64,000 bases of DNA, from the NCBI GenBank assembly GCA_003353795.1, contig PIVY01000004.1, forward strand, positions 1 to 64,000, in the 5' to 3' direction. Under the pieces are notes generated by a model. It ran no database searches and was not told where the DNA came from. It worked only from the letters and a program-made list of their open reading frames with translations. Positions 26,920-37,072 of this stretch are shown one piece after another. Origin of the DNA: a bacterium (lineage in GTDB: Bacteria; Krumholzibacteriota; Krumholzibacteriia; LZORAL124-64-63). The translations under genes and the position numbers were made by a program. Every line of letters begins with the position of its first letter. Within the stretch, counting starts at the first letter, position 1.

Positions 26920-29790
26920 ATGCCCCGCTGTCCGCGCTGCGATCACGAACAATCGACTCCGTGGGAATCCTGCCCGGTGTGCGACGCACCGTTCGAGGAT
27001 ACCGGCGAGCTCGACGCCACCCTGGATTCCGGCACCGCGGCGGCCACCGAGCCCGCCGGCGACGCCACCGAACCGGCCGGCACGGCCACGGCTCCCGCCG
27101 GCACCGAAACGGCGCCTGCCGACACGACGCCCGTCGACGACGGCGCCACCGTGGTCAGCAACGCGCAGACGCCGGTGCCGCCGCCACCCACCGCGCCCCG
27201 CCCCACCCGCTCGTCGAGCAGCCTCCTGCGCAGCGGCCTCTCCTCGTCCAGTGCCCGCGCCGACGAACGCTTCGCCCCCGGCACCCTGCTGCTCGACCGC
27301 TACCGCATCCTCGGCAAGATAGGCGCCGGCGCCATGGGCGAGGTCTACCGGGCCGACGACCTCACCCTCGACCAGGAAGTGGCCCTCAAGTTCCTGCCCG
27401 AGGACTTCAGCGCCGACCAGTCGAAGCGCCAGCGTTTCCTGCAGGAAGTGCGCCTCGCGCGCCAGGTGTCGCACCCCAACGTGTGCCGCGTGTACGACGT
27501 GGGCGAGGTGGACGGCCTCCTGTTCCTGTCCATGGAGTACGTGGCCGGCCGCGACCTCTCGTCGGTGCTGCGAAGCATCGGTCGCTTTCCCGAGGAGAAG
27601 GCCCTCGACATCGCCCGCCAGCTCTGTGCCGGCGTGGCCTCGCTGCACGACCGCGGCGTGCTGCACCGCGACCTCAAGCCGGCCAACGTCATGCTCGACG
27701 ATGACGGTCGGCTCAGGATCACCGACTTCGGTCTAGCCGGCGTGGCAGAACAGATCGCCGCCCACGACGTGCGTAGCGGCACGCCGCTCTACATGGCGCC
27801 CGAACAGCTCGAGGGCCGCGAAGTCACCGAGCGCAGCGACATCTACGCCCTGGGCCTCGTGCTCTACGAGATCTTCACCGGCAAGAAGGCCTACGACGCC
27901 GAGACCCTCGATCAGCTCAAGGATCTGCGCCAGTCGTCGGCCGCGCCGACGATCAGCTCGCACGTTTCCGAGGTCGATCCGGCCGTGGAGCGGGTGGTGT
28001 CCCGCTGCCTGGAGGTGGAACCCGAGCGCCGGCCGCCGTCGGCCATGGTGGTGGCCACGGCGCTGCCGGGCGGCGACCCATTGGCTGCGGCCCTGGCCAT
28101 GGGCGAGACGCCGTCGGCCGATCTGGTGGCCGCCGCCGGCGGCAAGGGGGGCATCCACCCCGTGCTGGGTCTGGCCTTCTTCCTCATCGCGCTGGCCGGC
28201 GTCCTGCTCGTCGCCGGCCTCGGCCCCCGCCGCGACGTGGCCCATTTCTCCGATCTCGACCGCTCGGCCGACGCCTTGCAGGAACGCGCTCGCCAGCTCG
28301 TGGTGGACCTCGGCTACGACGACAAGCCGGTCGACCGCTACCACGCCTTCGCTCGCTCCGGCGCCATGCTCGGCTGGTACGCCGAGCAGGACAGCTCTCA
28401 GAACCGCTGGGACCGCGTGGGCGAGATGCGCCCCACGCCGCTCATCTACTGGTACCGCCAGTCGCCCCGTTATCTCCTTCCCGCAAACAGCAGAGCCAAC
28501 GTCACCACCAACGATCCGGCGCCCCTGATCAGCGACATGGTGCAGGTGGTGCTCGATTCCGAGGGCCGGCTCCTCTACTTCGAGGCCATGCCTCCCGAAC
28601 GCCCGGCCCCCGCCGACTCCACCTCGGAAGCCATGTGGGACCGTCTCTTCGAGGCCGCCGCGCTCGACCGCGCGGCCTTCGCCGAGCAGGACGCCGAGTG
28701 GGTTCCCGACGTCTTCGCCGACGAGCGCCGTGCCTGGGCGAGCACCCTGGAAGTCGCCGGCCACACCATCGACTACACCGTCGATGCCGGTTCGGTGGCG
28801 GGCCGCCCCGTGTACTTCCGGCTCCACGGCCCCTGGTCCGACAACCATCGCACGGTAACAGCACGCCCCTCCGCCCGGGGCGCCGACGTGTTCATCCTGC
28901 TGCTGGTCTTCGCCATCATCTCCACGGGCGTCACGCTGGCCGTGCGCCACCACCGCCGCGGACGCACCGACATGCGCGGCGCCGGCCGCATCGCCGTGGT
29001 CCTCATGATCATGCCCATCGTCGGCTGGCTCTTCGGACGCCACCACGCACCGTTGCCCGACGCGCTGCTCGACCGCTTCTTCGTCTCGGTCTCCCAGGGC
29101 GCCCTCTACGCCGTGCTCTGCCTGCTGCTCTACCTGGCTCTCGAACCCTACGTGCGCCGCATCTGGCCCGAGGTGATGATCGGCTGGACCCGTCTGCTCT
29201 CCGGCGGCTGGCGCGACCCCATGGTGGGCCGTTCGGTGCTCATCGGGGGCGCCATGTGTGGCATGAGCGCCATCCTCGGCGTGGTCCAGCTCCAGCTCTT
29301 CCGCGCCTTCGACTACCCGCCGCCCATGCTGCAGGGCCTCGACTATTACGCCCTCGCAACGCCGCGGGTCATGATCGGCACCATGGCCAACCAGATTCCC
29401 AATGCGCTGTTCAATATCCTCTTCTTCCTCATGATGCTGGTGGTGCTGCGGCTGTTGACCCGCCGCCCGTGGCTCACCTACCTGACCTTCTTCCTCGTGA
29501 CCGCCACGGTGATCATGGTGCAGGCCGGCGACCTGGTGATCGGTGCCATCGCCGGCTCACTACTGGCAGCCCTCTGGCTGGTGACCCTGGTACGAGGCGG
29601 CATGCTGGCCTTCGCGGTGGGCTTTTTCCTCTGGCAAGTGGTGCAGACCGCGCCGCTGACCCTGGACTTCAGCCAGATGCACGCCGCGCCCTCGCTCATG
29701 CTGCTGGCGGCGGTCTTCGGCCTGCTCGGGGTGGCCTTCTCGGTGGCGCTGGGCGGGCGTTCGCTGCTGCAGGACATGCCGGGCAAGTAG
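26920..29790 (+). CDS. Zinc-ribbon eukaryotic-like Ser/Thr kinase with polytopic membrane C-terminus
   Basis: MPRCPRCDHEQSTPWESCPVCDAPF zinc ribbon; YRILGKIGAGAMGEVYRADD; HRDLKPANVMLDDDGRLRITDFGLAG; TM segments near the C-terminus; RBS TGGAGGT. Confidence 0.9.
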   Translation: MPRCPRCDHEQSTPWESCPVCDAPFEDTGELDATLDSGTAAATEPAGDATEPAGTATAPAGTETAPADTTPVDDGATVVSNAQTPVPPPPTAPRPTRSSSSLLRSGLSSSSARADERFAPGTLLLDRYRILGKIGAGAMGEVYRADDLTLDQEVALKFLPEDFSADQSKRQRFLQEVRLARQVSHPNVCRVYDVGEVDGLLFLSMEYVAGRDLSSVLRSIGRFPEEKALDIARQLCAGVASLHDRGVLHRDLKPANVMLDDDGRLRITDFGLAGVAEQIAAHDVRSGTPLYMAPEQLEGREVTERSDIYALGLVLYEIFTGKKAYDAETLDQLKDLRQSSAAPTISSHVSEVDPAVERVVSRCLEVEPERRPPSAMVVATALPGGDPLAAALAMGETPSADLVAAAGGKGGIHPVLGLAFFLIALAGVLLVAGLGPRRDVAHFSDLDRSADALQERARQLVVDLGYDDKPVDRYHAFARSGAMLGWYAEQDSSQNRWDRVGEMRPTPLIYWYRQSPRYLLPANSRANVTTNDPAPLISDMVQVVLDSEGRLLYFEAMPPERPAPADSTSEAMWDRLFEAAALDRAAFAEQDAEWVPDVFADERRAWASTLEVAGHTIDYTVDAGSVAGRPVYFRLHGPWSDNHRTVTARPSARGADVFILLLVFAIISTGVTLAVRHHRRGRTDMRGAGRIAVVLMIMPIVGWLFGRHHAPLPDALLDRFFVSVSQGALYAVLCLLLYLALEPYVRRIWPEVMIGWTRLLSGGWRDPMVGRSVLIGGAMCGMSAILGVVQLQLFRAFDYPPPMLQGLDYYALATPRVMIGTMANQIPNALFNILFFLMMLVVLRLLTRRPWLTYLTFFLVTATVIMVQAGDLVIGAIAGSLLAALWLVTLVRGGMLAFAVGFFLWQVVQTAPLTLDFSQMHAAPSLMLLAAVFGLLGVAFSVALGGRSLLQDMPGK
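27046..27130 (+). repeat. Low-complexity Ala/Thr/Pro linker (EPAGDATEPAGTATAPAGTETAPAD)
   Basis: Imperfect short repeats in the kinase N-terminal linker. Confidence 0.6.
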
Positions 29791-29881
29791 CTGGCGTGCG
29801 ATCCGGGTGGATCGACGGTAGATTGAGCGCGATCCACCCGTCTTCCATCACGCCACCGCGCGATCCCGGAGGAGGAATCCC

Positions 29882-30490
29882 ATGTCCAGAAAGACCCTCA
29901 AGGTCGGCATGCAGGTCCCCGATTTCGAGCTCACCTGCTACGACCCCAAGGCCCACGACTTCACCAAGGTCCAGCTGAAGGATCTCAAGGAGAAGGGGAA
30001 GTGGACCATCCTCTTCTTCTACCCCGCCGACTTCACCTTCGTCTGAGCGACCGAATTCGCTGCTCTGGCAGAGCAGCAGGATCGCTTCGCGAAGATCGGC
30101 GCCGAGCTGATCACCGTCTCCACCGACACCGAGTTCGTGCACCTCGCGTGGAAACGCGACGAGAAGGAACTGGCCGACGTGACGTACCTCATGGGGTCCG
30201 ATCCCACCGGCAACCTATCGCGCAAGTTCGGGGTGTACGACAAGGGCAGCGGCCTGGCCCTGCGCGGCACGTTCATCATCGCGCCCGACGGCACGCTCTT
30301 CAATTCCGAGGTCAATTTCTACAACATGGGCCGCAACATCGACGAGCTCATGCGGAAGTTCAAGGCCAACATCTACCTCTCGCGCAAGACCGACGAGGGC
30401 TGCCCCTCCAAGTGGAAGGACGACGGCGACAAGACGCTGCGCCCGGGGCCCGAGATGGTGGGCAAGGTGCACGAGGCGCTCAACGACTGA
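29882..30490 (+). CDS. Selenocysteine-containing AhpC-type peroxiredoxin (in-frame UGA at codon 55)
   Basis: ATG 29882 after GGAGGAGG; MSRKTLKVGMQVPDFELTCYDPK...KWTILFFYPADFTFV-U-ATEFAALAEQ...; UGA at 30044-30046 sits at the peroxidatic Cys of FTFVCPTE; resolving-Cys-like EGCPSKW near the C-terminus. ORF track recovers only 30137-30490. Confidence 0.9.
30047..30085 (+). promoter_or_regulatory. Candidate bacterial SECIS element
   Basis: Just 3' of UGA: GCGA...GCTGCTCT-GGC-AGAGCAGC...TCGC; 8-bp perfect stem (30059-30077) with G-initiated apical loop 20 nt after UGA. Confidence 0.8.
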
Positions 30491-30516
30491 GTCGCACCGC
30501 GTGCCCGTTGATAGAA

Positions 30517-30545
30517 GAAGCCCCGCTGAAAGGCGGGGCTTCGTT
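30517..30545. terminator. Terminator GAAGCCCCGC-tgaaag-GCGGGGCTTC
   Basis: 10-bp perfect stem between convergent genes 30490(+) and 30594(-). Confidence 0.85.
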
Positions 30546-30593
30546 CGTCTTCGTCGTGACGCACGGTCACGGGCCGCCGTACGGCCCGGCCTT

Positions 30594-31211
30594 TCAGGTT
30601 CCCGCTTCGAGGACGTCGGCGTCCAGGAGTTCCAGCCGCACCGACGCCAGTTCGCCGTGCGCGGACTCGAGAATCCGCTCCTCGTCGCCGATGTCGAGGC
30701 GGCAGACCAGCGCGACGTCAAGGCTCGTCAGCAGGAGATCGGCAGGATCGACGCTGCCGCCGGGCCAATCGGCCCAGATCAGGGCGCTGGCCACGAAGGC
30801 GTCATCCTCGGGGACGATCACGGCGCGATAGACCTTCTCGGGGTCGTCCGCCACGGTGAGGCGGAAATCCAACAGTCCGCTGACGGTCAACGTGTCGTAA
30901 AACACCGCACCTCCGACGTCGAACGCCGTCTCCACCACCGCCGACGACCACCCTCCGCCCACAACCACCAGCCGCAACTGCCGGAATCCCTCCACCTGTG
31001 CCGGGATGCCGAATGTGGATTCGCGGGACCGCGGCGGGTCGTCCTGTGGCTCGTCGGCATGCATGTAGGCGCCGGCGAGGTCAGCCAGGGGGATCGGGAA
31101 CTCCTCGTGGTAGACGAGTTCCGGCTCGGGTTCGTCATCCGACGAGCACCCCGGCGCCAGGATGAACAGGGGCAGGAGCAGGGCCAGCAAAGGGAGTCGA
31201 CGGATGGACAT
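30594..31211 (-). CDS. Hypothetical lipoprotein
   Basis: MSIRRLPLLALLLPLFILAPGCSSDDEPEP lipobox. Confidence 0.75.
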   Translation of the reverse strand: MSIRRLPLLALLLPLFILAPGCSSDDEPEPELVYHEEFPIPLADLAGAYMHADEPQDDPPRSRESTFGIPAQVEGFRQLRLVVVGGGWSSAVVETAFDVGGAVFYDTLTVSGLLDFRLTVADDPEKVYRAVIVPEDDAFVASALIWADWPGGSVDPADLLLTSLDVALVCRLDIGDEERILESAHGELASVRLELLDADVLEAGT

Positions 31212-31405
31212 GCGTGGTGCCTCACGTATGGATCGGGGTAGGACATTCCGGTCGAACCGCTAGCCGATGACAATACGGGGCGGCGACCGTCCCGCACCAC
31301 CAGGAATGCAGGCGCCGCCGGCTGGATTGACGGCGGTCGCCACCGAACCTAAGATCCGACGACGCCCCGACGCAACGCGGCTTTAGCCCCGAGGTCTCCA
31401 TCGCC

Positions 31406-33841
31406 ATGACCGTTCCATCCTCCCGCCGCCGCTGGCCGCGCCGAGTCCTCCGCATCGTGCTGATCGCGCTGGCGGCTCTGCTGGGGCTCGCCACCGTGGC
31501 TGCGCTCGGCGCCGTCGTGCTTCTGCGCGGCAGCCTGCCAATCCTCGACGGCGACCGCGGTCTGCCCGGCCTCACCGCCCCGGTCACCATCACCCGCGAC
31601 CAGCTCGGCGTCCCCGACATCCACGCCGCCAGCCGCGCCGACGCCGCCCGCGCCCTGGGCTACCTCCACGCCCAGGATCGCTTCTTCCAGATGGACCTCC
31701 AGCGCCGCGGCGCCGCCGGCGAACTGTCGGCCCTCATCGGACCCGGCCTGCTGAAGACCGACCGTAACCTGCGACGCCACCGCTTCCGCACCCGCGCCGA
31801 CGCGGCGCTCGCAGCCCTGCCCGCCGACGAACGCGAACTCCTCGACGCCTACACCGCCGGCGTCAACGCCGGCCTCGACCAGCTGGGCGCCCGCCCCTTC
31901 GAGTACCTCCTTCTTCGCCGCCAGCCCGAGCCCTGGCGCCCCGTCGACACCATCCTCACGCTGCACGCCATGTGCCTGGATCTCAGTCTCTCCGCCGCCG
32001 ACAACGAGGAAGCCTGGGCCGTGGTCCGCGACAATCTCCCGGTCGCGTGGTCCGAGTTCCTGCTCCCGCGCAGCAACCCCTGGAACGCGCCGCTGCAGAC
32101 CGGGCCGGTACCGGGCATCGCGATTCCCGATACCGCCGACTGCGACGTCCGCCGCTGGACCTTCGCCGGCAAATCGTACCGAGACTTCCGCGACGAGCAG
32201 CTGGGCATCGCCCGCCACGACTCCGCCGGCAGCAACAACTGGGCCGTGTCCGGCGCGCTCACCGGCCACGGCGGCGCCATCGTGGCCAACGACATGCACC
32301 TGGGCCACGGCTTGCCGAACATCTGGTACCGCGCCCGCATGAGCTGGCCCGAGGACGGCGGCCGCCGCACGGTGATCGGCGTCACGCTCCCCGGCACCCA
32401 TGCGCTCATCACCGGCAGCAACGGTCAGCTGGCCTGGGGCTTCACCAACACCTCGGGCGACTGGGCCGATCTGGTCATCCTCGAGACCGACCCCGCCGAC
32501 TCCACGCACTACCGCACCCCCGACGGCTGGCGTGCCTTCGAACGCGTGCCCGAGATCATCGAGGTCGCCGGCGCCGAGCCCGACACGCTGTGGATCGAGG
32601 AAACGATCTGGGGCCCCGTCTGGTCCACCGACTCCAGGGGCCGCCGCCTCGCGCTGCGATGGACCGCCCACGACGTCGAGGCCACCAACTTCGAACTGCG
32701 ACGCCTCGAGTCGGCGCCCGACGTCGACGCCGCCGTGGCCCTGGCCGGCCGCTGCGGCATGCCACCGCAGAACCTGGTCTGCGGTGACGCGGACGGCCGC
32801 ATCGCCTGGGCCATCGCCGGCCGCATCCCCCGCCGCGTGGGCTGGGACGGCCGACTGCCGGTGTCCTGGGCCGACGGCGTACACCGCTGGGACGGCTACC
32901 ACGATCCGGCCGACCAGCCACGCATGGTCGATCCCGCCGAGGGCCGCCTCTGGACCGCCAACAACCGCGTCACCGCCGGCGAGGACCTCGCCATGATCGG
33001 CGACGGCGGCTACTCCCTGGGCTTCCGCGCCGCCCAGATCCGCGACGGATTGCGCGCCCTGGAGAAGCCCGTGGAAGCGGACCTCCTGGCCGTCCAGCTC
33101 GATGACCGCGCTCTCATGCTCGAGAACTGGCGCGCCCTCGCCCTGGCCACCCTCGATCGGGCCGAGTCACCCCCCGACTCGCTGCGCCTCCAGTTTGCCC
33201 GCGTGGTTCGCGACGAATGGTCGGGCCGGGCCGAAGCGAACTCCGTGGCCTACCGCCTGCTGCGCTCCTTCGCGTTTCAGTGCATCGACGGCGTGTACGA
33301 GTTGCCGTTGCGTCCTTGCTACGCTGCCGTTCCCGAGTACCGCGACTCCTGGCTGCCGCATCGCCACGCCGTGGCCTGGGCGGTCATCGAACAGCGCCCC
33401 CCTCACCTGCTCGCCCCCTGGTATGCAGACTGGGACGACGTCGTCCTGAAAGCCGTCGACCGCACCATGGACCACGCCACGAGTGAAGGCCGCGCGCTCG
33501 ACCAGTACGACTGGCGTGCGTTCAATCAGGTCGAGATCGCGCACCCGTTCACGCAGATGGTGCCACAACTGGCGCGCTGGCTGGCCGCACCCACCCTCGG
33601 CCAGCCCGGCGACTCGTTCATGCCCCGCGTCCAGCACCGCAGTAGCGGCGCCAGCGAACGCATGGTGGTCTCGCCCGGACGCGAGGAGCAGGGGATCTTT
33701 CACATGCCCGGCGGACAGTCGGGGCATCCCTGGTCGCCGTTCTTCCTGGCGGGACACGATGCGTGGGTGAACGGAGACGCGACGGCGTTATTGCCGGGGG
33801 CGGAGCGGCACCGATTGATCCTGCGGCCGACCGATCACTAG
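31406..33841 (+). CDS. Penicillin acylase family (Ntn hydrolase) protein
   Basis: VTITRDQLGVPDIHAASRADAARALGYLHAQDRFFQMDLQRRGAAGELS; GSNNWAVSG nucleophile region; VANDMHLG. Confidence 0.92.
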   Translation: MTVPSSRRRWPRRVLRIVLIALAALLGLATVAALGAVVLLRGSLPILDGDRGLPGLTAPVTITRDQLGVPDIHAASRADAARALGYLHAQDRFFQMDLQRRGAAGELSALIGPGLLKTDRNLRRHRFRTRADAALAALPADERELLDAYTAGVNAGLDQLGARPFEYLLLRRQPEPWRPVDTILTLHAMCLDLSLSAADNEEAWAVVRDNLPVAWSEFLLPRSNPWNAPLQTGPVPGIAIPDTADCDVRRWTFAGKSYRDFRDEQLGIARHDSAGSNNWAVSGALTGHGGAIVANDMHLGHGLPNIWYRARMSWPEDGGRRTVIGVTLPGTHALITGSNGQLAWGFTNTSGDWADLVILETDPADSTHYRTPDGWRAFERVPEIIEVAGAEPDTLWIEETIWGPVWSTDSRGRRLALRWTAHDVEATNFELRRLESAPDVDAAVALAGRCGMPPQNLVCGDADGRIAWAIAGRIPRRVGWDGRLPVSWADGVHRWDGYHDPADQPRMVDPAEGRLWTANNRVTAGEDLAMIGDGGYSLGFRAAQIRDGLRALEKPVEADLLAVQLDDRALMLENWRALALATLDRAESPPDSLRLQFARVVRDEWSGRAEANSVAYRLLRSFAFQCIDGVYELPLRPCYAAVPEYRDSWLPHRHAVAWAVIEQRPPHLLAPWYADWDDVVLKAVDRTMDHATSEGRALDQYDWRAFNQVEIAHPFTQMVPQLARWLAAPTLGQPGDSFMPRVQHRSSGASERMVVSPGREEQGIFHMPGGQSGHPWSPFFLAGHDAWVNGDATALLPGAERHRLILRPTDH

Positions 33842-33864
33842 CGGCCAGCAATCGAGGAGTTCCC

Positions 33865-34620
33865 ATGAAGAAGTTCCTGCGCACACTCCACCGCTGGCTC
33901 GGACTGCTCATGGCCCTGCAACTGTTGGCCTGGTTCGGCAGCGGACTCTACTTCGCGCTGTCGCCCATCGAGACGATCCGTGGGACCCATCTCGTCGAGG
34001 AGCCGGCCGTCCTGCACGCCGCCGGTCTCGAAGGCCTGATCTCACCGTCCGTTGCCTGGGTGCAGGTGGCTGCCGATACGGGCGCCGAATCCGAACTCAC
34101 GACCGTCTCCCTCACCGCTCACGACGGCCACACCTGGTACCGCGTTTCGGGCACCTCGGCGGACGCGGAGTTCGTTCGGCTCGTGGACGGACTGACCGGA
34201 GCGGTGGCGCCCCGCATCGACGAGCGGGAGGCGCGGCGGATCGCAGAAGGATCGCTGGCCGTACCCGGCACAGTGAGCACCGTCGAATTGGTCACCGAGT
34301 CGCCGGCCGGCAGCGAGTATCGCGATCACCGGCTGCCGCTCTGGCGCGTGGGGTTCGACGACCCGGAATCGCTGAACCTCTACATCGACCCGTGGACGCG
34401 GGAAATCGCCATCAAGCGCACCGCCCGCTGGCGCATCTTCGACTTCCTCTGGATGCTGCACATCATGGACTGGAGCACCCGCGACGACTTCAACACGCCG
34501 CTCCTGCAGATCGCTGCTGCCGTGGGATTGATCATCGTGCTGTCGGGATTGATCTACTGGTTCATGACCTCGAAGGCGGTGCGGCGGCTACGGCCAGGGG
34601 CTCGGCCCCGAGGGCGTTGA
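33865..34620 (+). CDS. PepSY-domain transmembrane protein
   Basis: MKKFLRTLHRWLGLLMALQLLAWFGSGLYFAL; LYIDPWTREI; second TM near C-terminus. Confidence 0.75.
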   Translation: MKKFLRTLHRWLGLLMALQLLAWFGSGLYFALSPIETIRGTHLVEEPAVLHAAGLEGLISPSVAWVQVAADTGAESELTTVSLTAHDGHTWYRVSGTSADAEFVRLVDGLTGAVAPRIDEREARRIAEGSLAVPGTVSTVELVTESPAGSEYRDHRLPLWRVGFDDPESLNLYIDPWTREIAIKRTARWRIFDFLWMLHIMDWSTRDDFNTPLLQIAAAVGLIIVLSGLIYWFMTSKAVRRLRPGARPRGR

Positions 34621-34655
34621 TCAGCGCTCGCTCCTCTCCTCGCCGCCAGACCGAC

Positions 34656-35174
34656 TCAGTCGAACAGCGCCTTCACCCCGCTCAGCGTCCTCGCCTCGGC
34701 CGCCACCGTACCCTGGGAGAAATCCGCCGACTGTTCGGTGACGAAGTACCAGATGCCGTCGAGGTAGGCATGGTTCGGATCGTCCGGATCCGCCGGCGAG
34801 TAGATATCGATGATGAACCAGGCGCCGTAGTAGCCGTTGGCGCCCCGAAAGAAAACCGTCGACCCCTCGACCGCTGAAATGGCCTCCGATTCGTACTGGA
34901 AGACCGACGCGTCCGACACCACGGTGGGATCGGCGAGCCCGGCGTACACGTAGACGTCGCAGTTGGAATGCGGGTAGTTCAATCCGTAGAACCAACCCTG
35001 GCTGTTCTCATTCCTCATGGACCAACGCTGCACCAGGTCGTGCTCGCCGTCGCCCCAGGTGAAGTTCACCATGCTCTCGGCGACATGGTCGATGGCGCCG
35101 GTGAGAACCTCGGCCTGGGCGGCGGTCGTCGAGGCCAGGAGCATCAGAACAACGATCGCGCGGTGGCCGACCAT
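34656..35174 (-). CDS. Small secreted protein with divergent LSGVKALFD C-terminal tail
   Basis: MVGHRAIVVLMLLASTTAAQA signal; C-terminus TVAAEARTLSGVKALFD. Confidence 0.75.
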   Translation of the reverse strand: MVGHRAIVVLMLLASTTAAQAEVLTGAIDHVAESMVNFTWGDGEHDLVQRWSMRNENSQGWFYGLNYPHSNCDVYVYAGLADPTVVSDASVFQYESEAISAVEGSTVFFRGANGYYGAWFIIDIYSPADPDDPNHAYLDGIWYFVTEQSADFSQGTVAAEARTLSGVKALFD

Positions 35175-35288
35175 GGCGTTCCTTCGGTTCGGGACGCATT
35201 CAGGGATCATCAGGCAACGGATTCGACCGTACCGCGGAAACCCCGCAATCCCAACCGTTCATTGCCATTACACCTCCGCCATGCTACA

Positions 35289-35319
35289 TTGACCACCCGG
35301 TCAATGACCACCCGGTCAA
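35289..35319. promoter_or_regulatory. Two tandem TetR-type operator palindromes TTGACCACCCGGTCAA / TGACCACCCGGTCAA
   Basis: TGACC-acc-(c)GGTCA inverted repeats in direct tandem, ending 12 nt before the TetR start codon. Confidence 0.85.
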
Positions 35320-35331
35320 CACGGAGCGACC

Positions 35332-36027
35332 ATGGCAGAACGCACCACAGAAACCGCCCCGACCATCCCCGCCGGCACCGCGGCCTGGGACCTGGTCCCC
35401 GGTGACAAGCAGCAGCAGATCCTCGACGCCGCCGTGGACGAGTTCGCCCAGCGCGGCTACAGCAGCGCGTCCATGAACCACCTCGTCAAATCGGCCGGCA
35501 TCAGCAAGGGCTCCCTCTTCCACTACTTCCGCACCAAGGGCGACCTCTTCGGCGGCATCGTCGACGCCGCCTTCGGTCAGGTGAAGGCCCAGGTCAAGGC
35601 CGTGCGCGACGACACCGCCGGCGAGCCGCTGCCCCTGCGCCTGGAACGCCTGCTCGAGGCCGGCTTCGATTTCGTCACCGAACACCCCCGTCTGGCCCGC
35701 ATCTACTTCCGCGTACTCCGCTCCGGCGACGCGCCCTTCGGCCGCGGCAAGCTCGAGGTCCTGGGTCGACACAGCCGCCGGTTCCTCGCCGAACTCATCG
35801 ACGATGCGCAGCAGCGCGGTGAGGTCGACGCGTCCGTAGACGCCGCCCGCACCGCCTGGCTGATCGACAGCATGATGGAACGCCTCCTCGCCGCCTGGCA
35901 CGAGGGACAACTCACCGAGGACATGACCGATGAACAGCGCTCCGCCGAACGTCGCGACTGGGTCGCCGCCTTCCGCAGATTCGTCGCCGAAGGACTGCCC
36001 GCCGCGAAAGAGATCGACCATGCCTGA
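35332..36027 (+). CDS. TetR/AcrR family transcriptional regulator
   Basis: QQILDAAVDEFAQRGYSSASMNHLVKSAGISKGSLFHYFRTKGDLF helix-turn-helix. Confidence 0.95.
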   Translation: MAERTTETAPTIPAGTAAWDLVPGDKQQQILDAAVDEFAQRGYSSASMNHLVKSAGISKGSLFHYFRTKGDLFGGIVDAAFGQVKAQVKAVRDDTAGEPLPLRLERLLEAGFDFVTEHPRLARIYFRVLRSGDAPFGRGKLEVLGRHSRRFLAELIDDAQQRGEVDASVDAARTAWLIDSMMERLLAAWHEGQLTEDMTDEQRSAERRDWVAAFRRFVAEGLPAAKEIDHA

Positions 36028-37072
36028 CCGCTGGCTCGTGCTCGACCTCGAACAGCTTCCCGTCGGCGACGACCCGCTGCTCGCCGAGGCCCGACAGCTG
36101 GCCAACGGCGAACAGCCGCATCTCATCGACGCCGGCTGGGCGTGCTTCCTCGCCGCGGCGGTGGGCGCCAGCGGCGGCCGTCGCGCCGGTGATCCCGGCC
36201 TCGACCTGGACCGCTGGCAACGGCATCCGTCGGTGCGGCGCGCCTGGGTCCAGGACTCGGACGTGGTGCTCGCGGGCAAGCTCTGGCCCGACGGTGGCCC
36301 GGGATTCGAGGCGGCCGGCTGGCGTCACCAGACCAACGAGCTGCTCCTGGTCACCGGACCCTGCGCCGTGGAATCGGCGGCGCAGATGGACGAGGTGGCC
36401 GCCGCGAGCAAGGAGGCCGGCGTGCGCTGGCTGCGCGGCGGCGCCTGGAAACCCCGCACCAATCCGTACGAGTTCCAGGGCCTGGGTACACAAGGACTGG
36501 AGATCCTGCGCGACGCCGCCGACCGCCACGGGCTCGCCGTGATCACCGAGGCCATCGGCGTGGACGAATTGCCGCTGGTGGCCGAGGCCAGTGACGTCTT
36601 GCAGGTCGGCGCACGCAACGCCCAGAACTTCCCCCTGCTGCGCAAGCTGGGCAGCGTGGACAAGCCGGTGCTCCTCAAGCGCGGCTTCGGTTGCACTCTG
36701 CGCGAACTGGTGTGCGCCGCGGAGTACGTCATGGCTCACGGCAATCCGCGGGTGCTGCTGTGCGAGCGGGGCATTCGCAGCTTCGAGTCGGCGACCCGGT
36801 TCACCTTCGACATCAATGCGGTCCCGCTCCTGAAGCAGTCCGTGCACCTGCCGGTGATCGCCGACCCGTCTCATGGAACCGGCCAGGCCGAACTGGTGGC
36901 CGGCGTGGCGCGCGCCGCCGTGGCTGCCGGCGCCGACGGTCTCATGTTCGAGGTCCATCCCGATCCGTCGCAATCGTTGAGCGACGGCAGGCAGGCGGTG
37001 CCCCTGGACCAGCTCGCCCCCATGGTGGAGAGCCTGCGGGCGGTGGCCGCAGCGGTGGGGCGCACGCTGTGA
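36020..37072 (+). CDS. aroF: 3-deoxy-7-phosphoheptulonate (DAHP) synthase, AroF/KDPS-related type
   Basis: [20 protein letters not shown]...[23 protein letters not shown]...[20 protein letters not shown]...[11 protein letters not shown]. Confidence 0.9.
   Translation: MPDRWLVLDLEQLPVGDDPLLAEARQLANGEQPHLIDAGWACFLAAAVGASGGRRAGDPGLDLDRWQRHPSVRRAWVQDSDVVLAGKLWPDGGPGFEAAGWRHQTNELLLVTGPCAVESAAQMDEVAAASKEAGVRWLRGGAWKPRTNPYEFQGLGTQGLEILRDAADRHGLAVITEAIGVDELPLVAEASDVLQVGARNAQNFPLLRKLGSVDKPVLLKRGFGCTLRELVCAAEYVMAHGNPRVLLCERGIRSFESATRFTFDINAVPLLKQSVHLPVIADPSHGTGQAELVAGVARAAVAAGADGLMFEVHPDPSQSLSDGRQAVPLDQLAPMVESLRAVAAAVGRTL

Noticed and set aside
31349-32902. 517-aa minus ORF antisense to penicillin acylase
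   Set aside because: Shadow ORF; plus strand has a recognised Ntn hydrolase.
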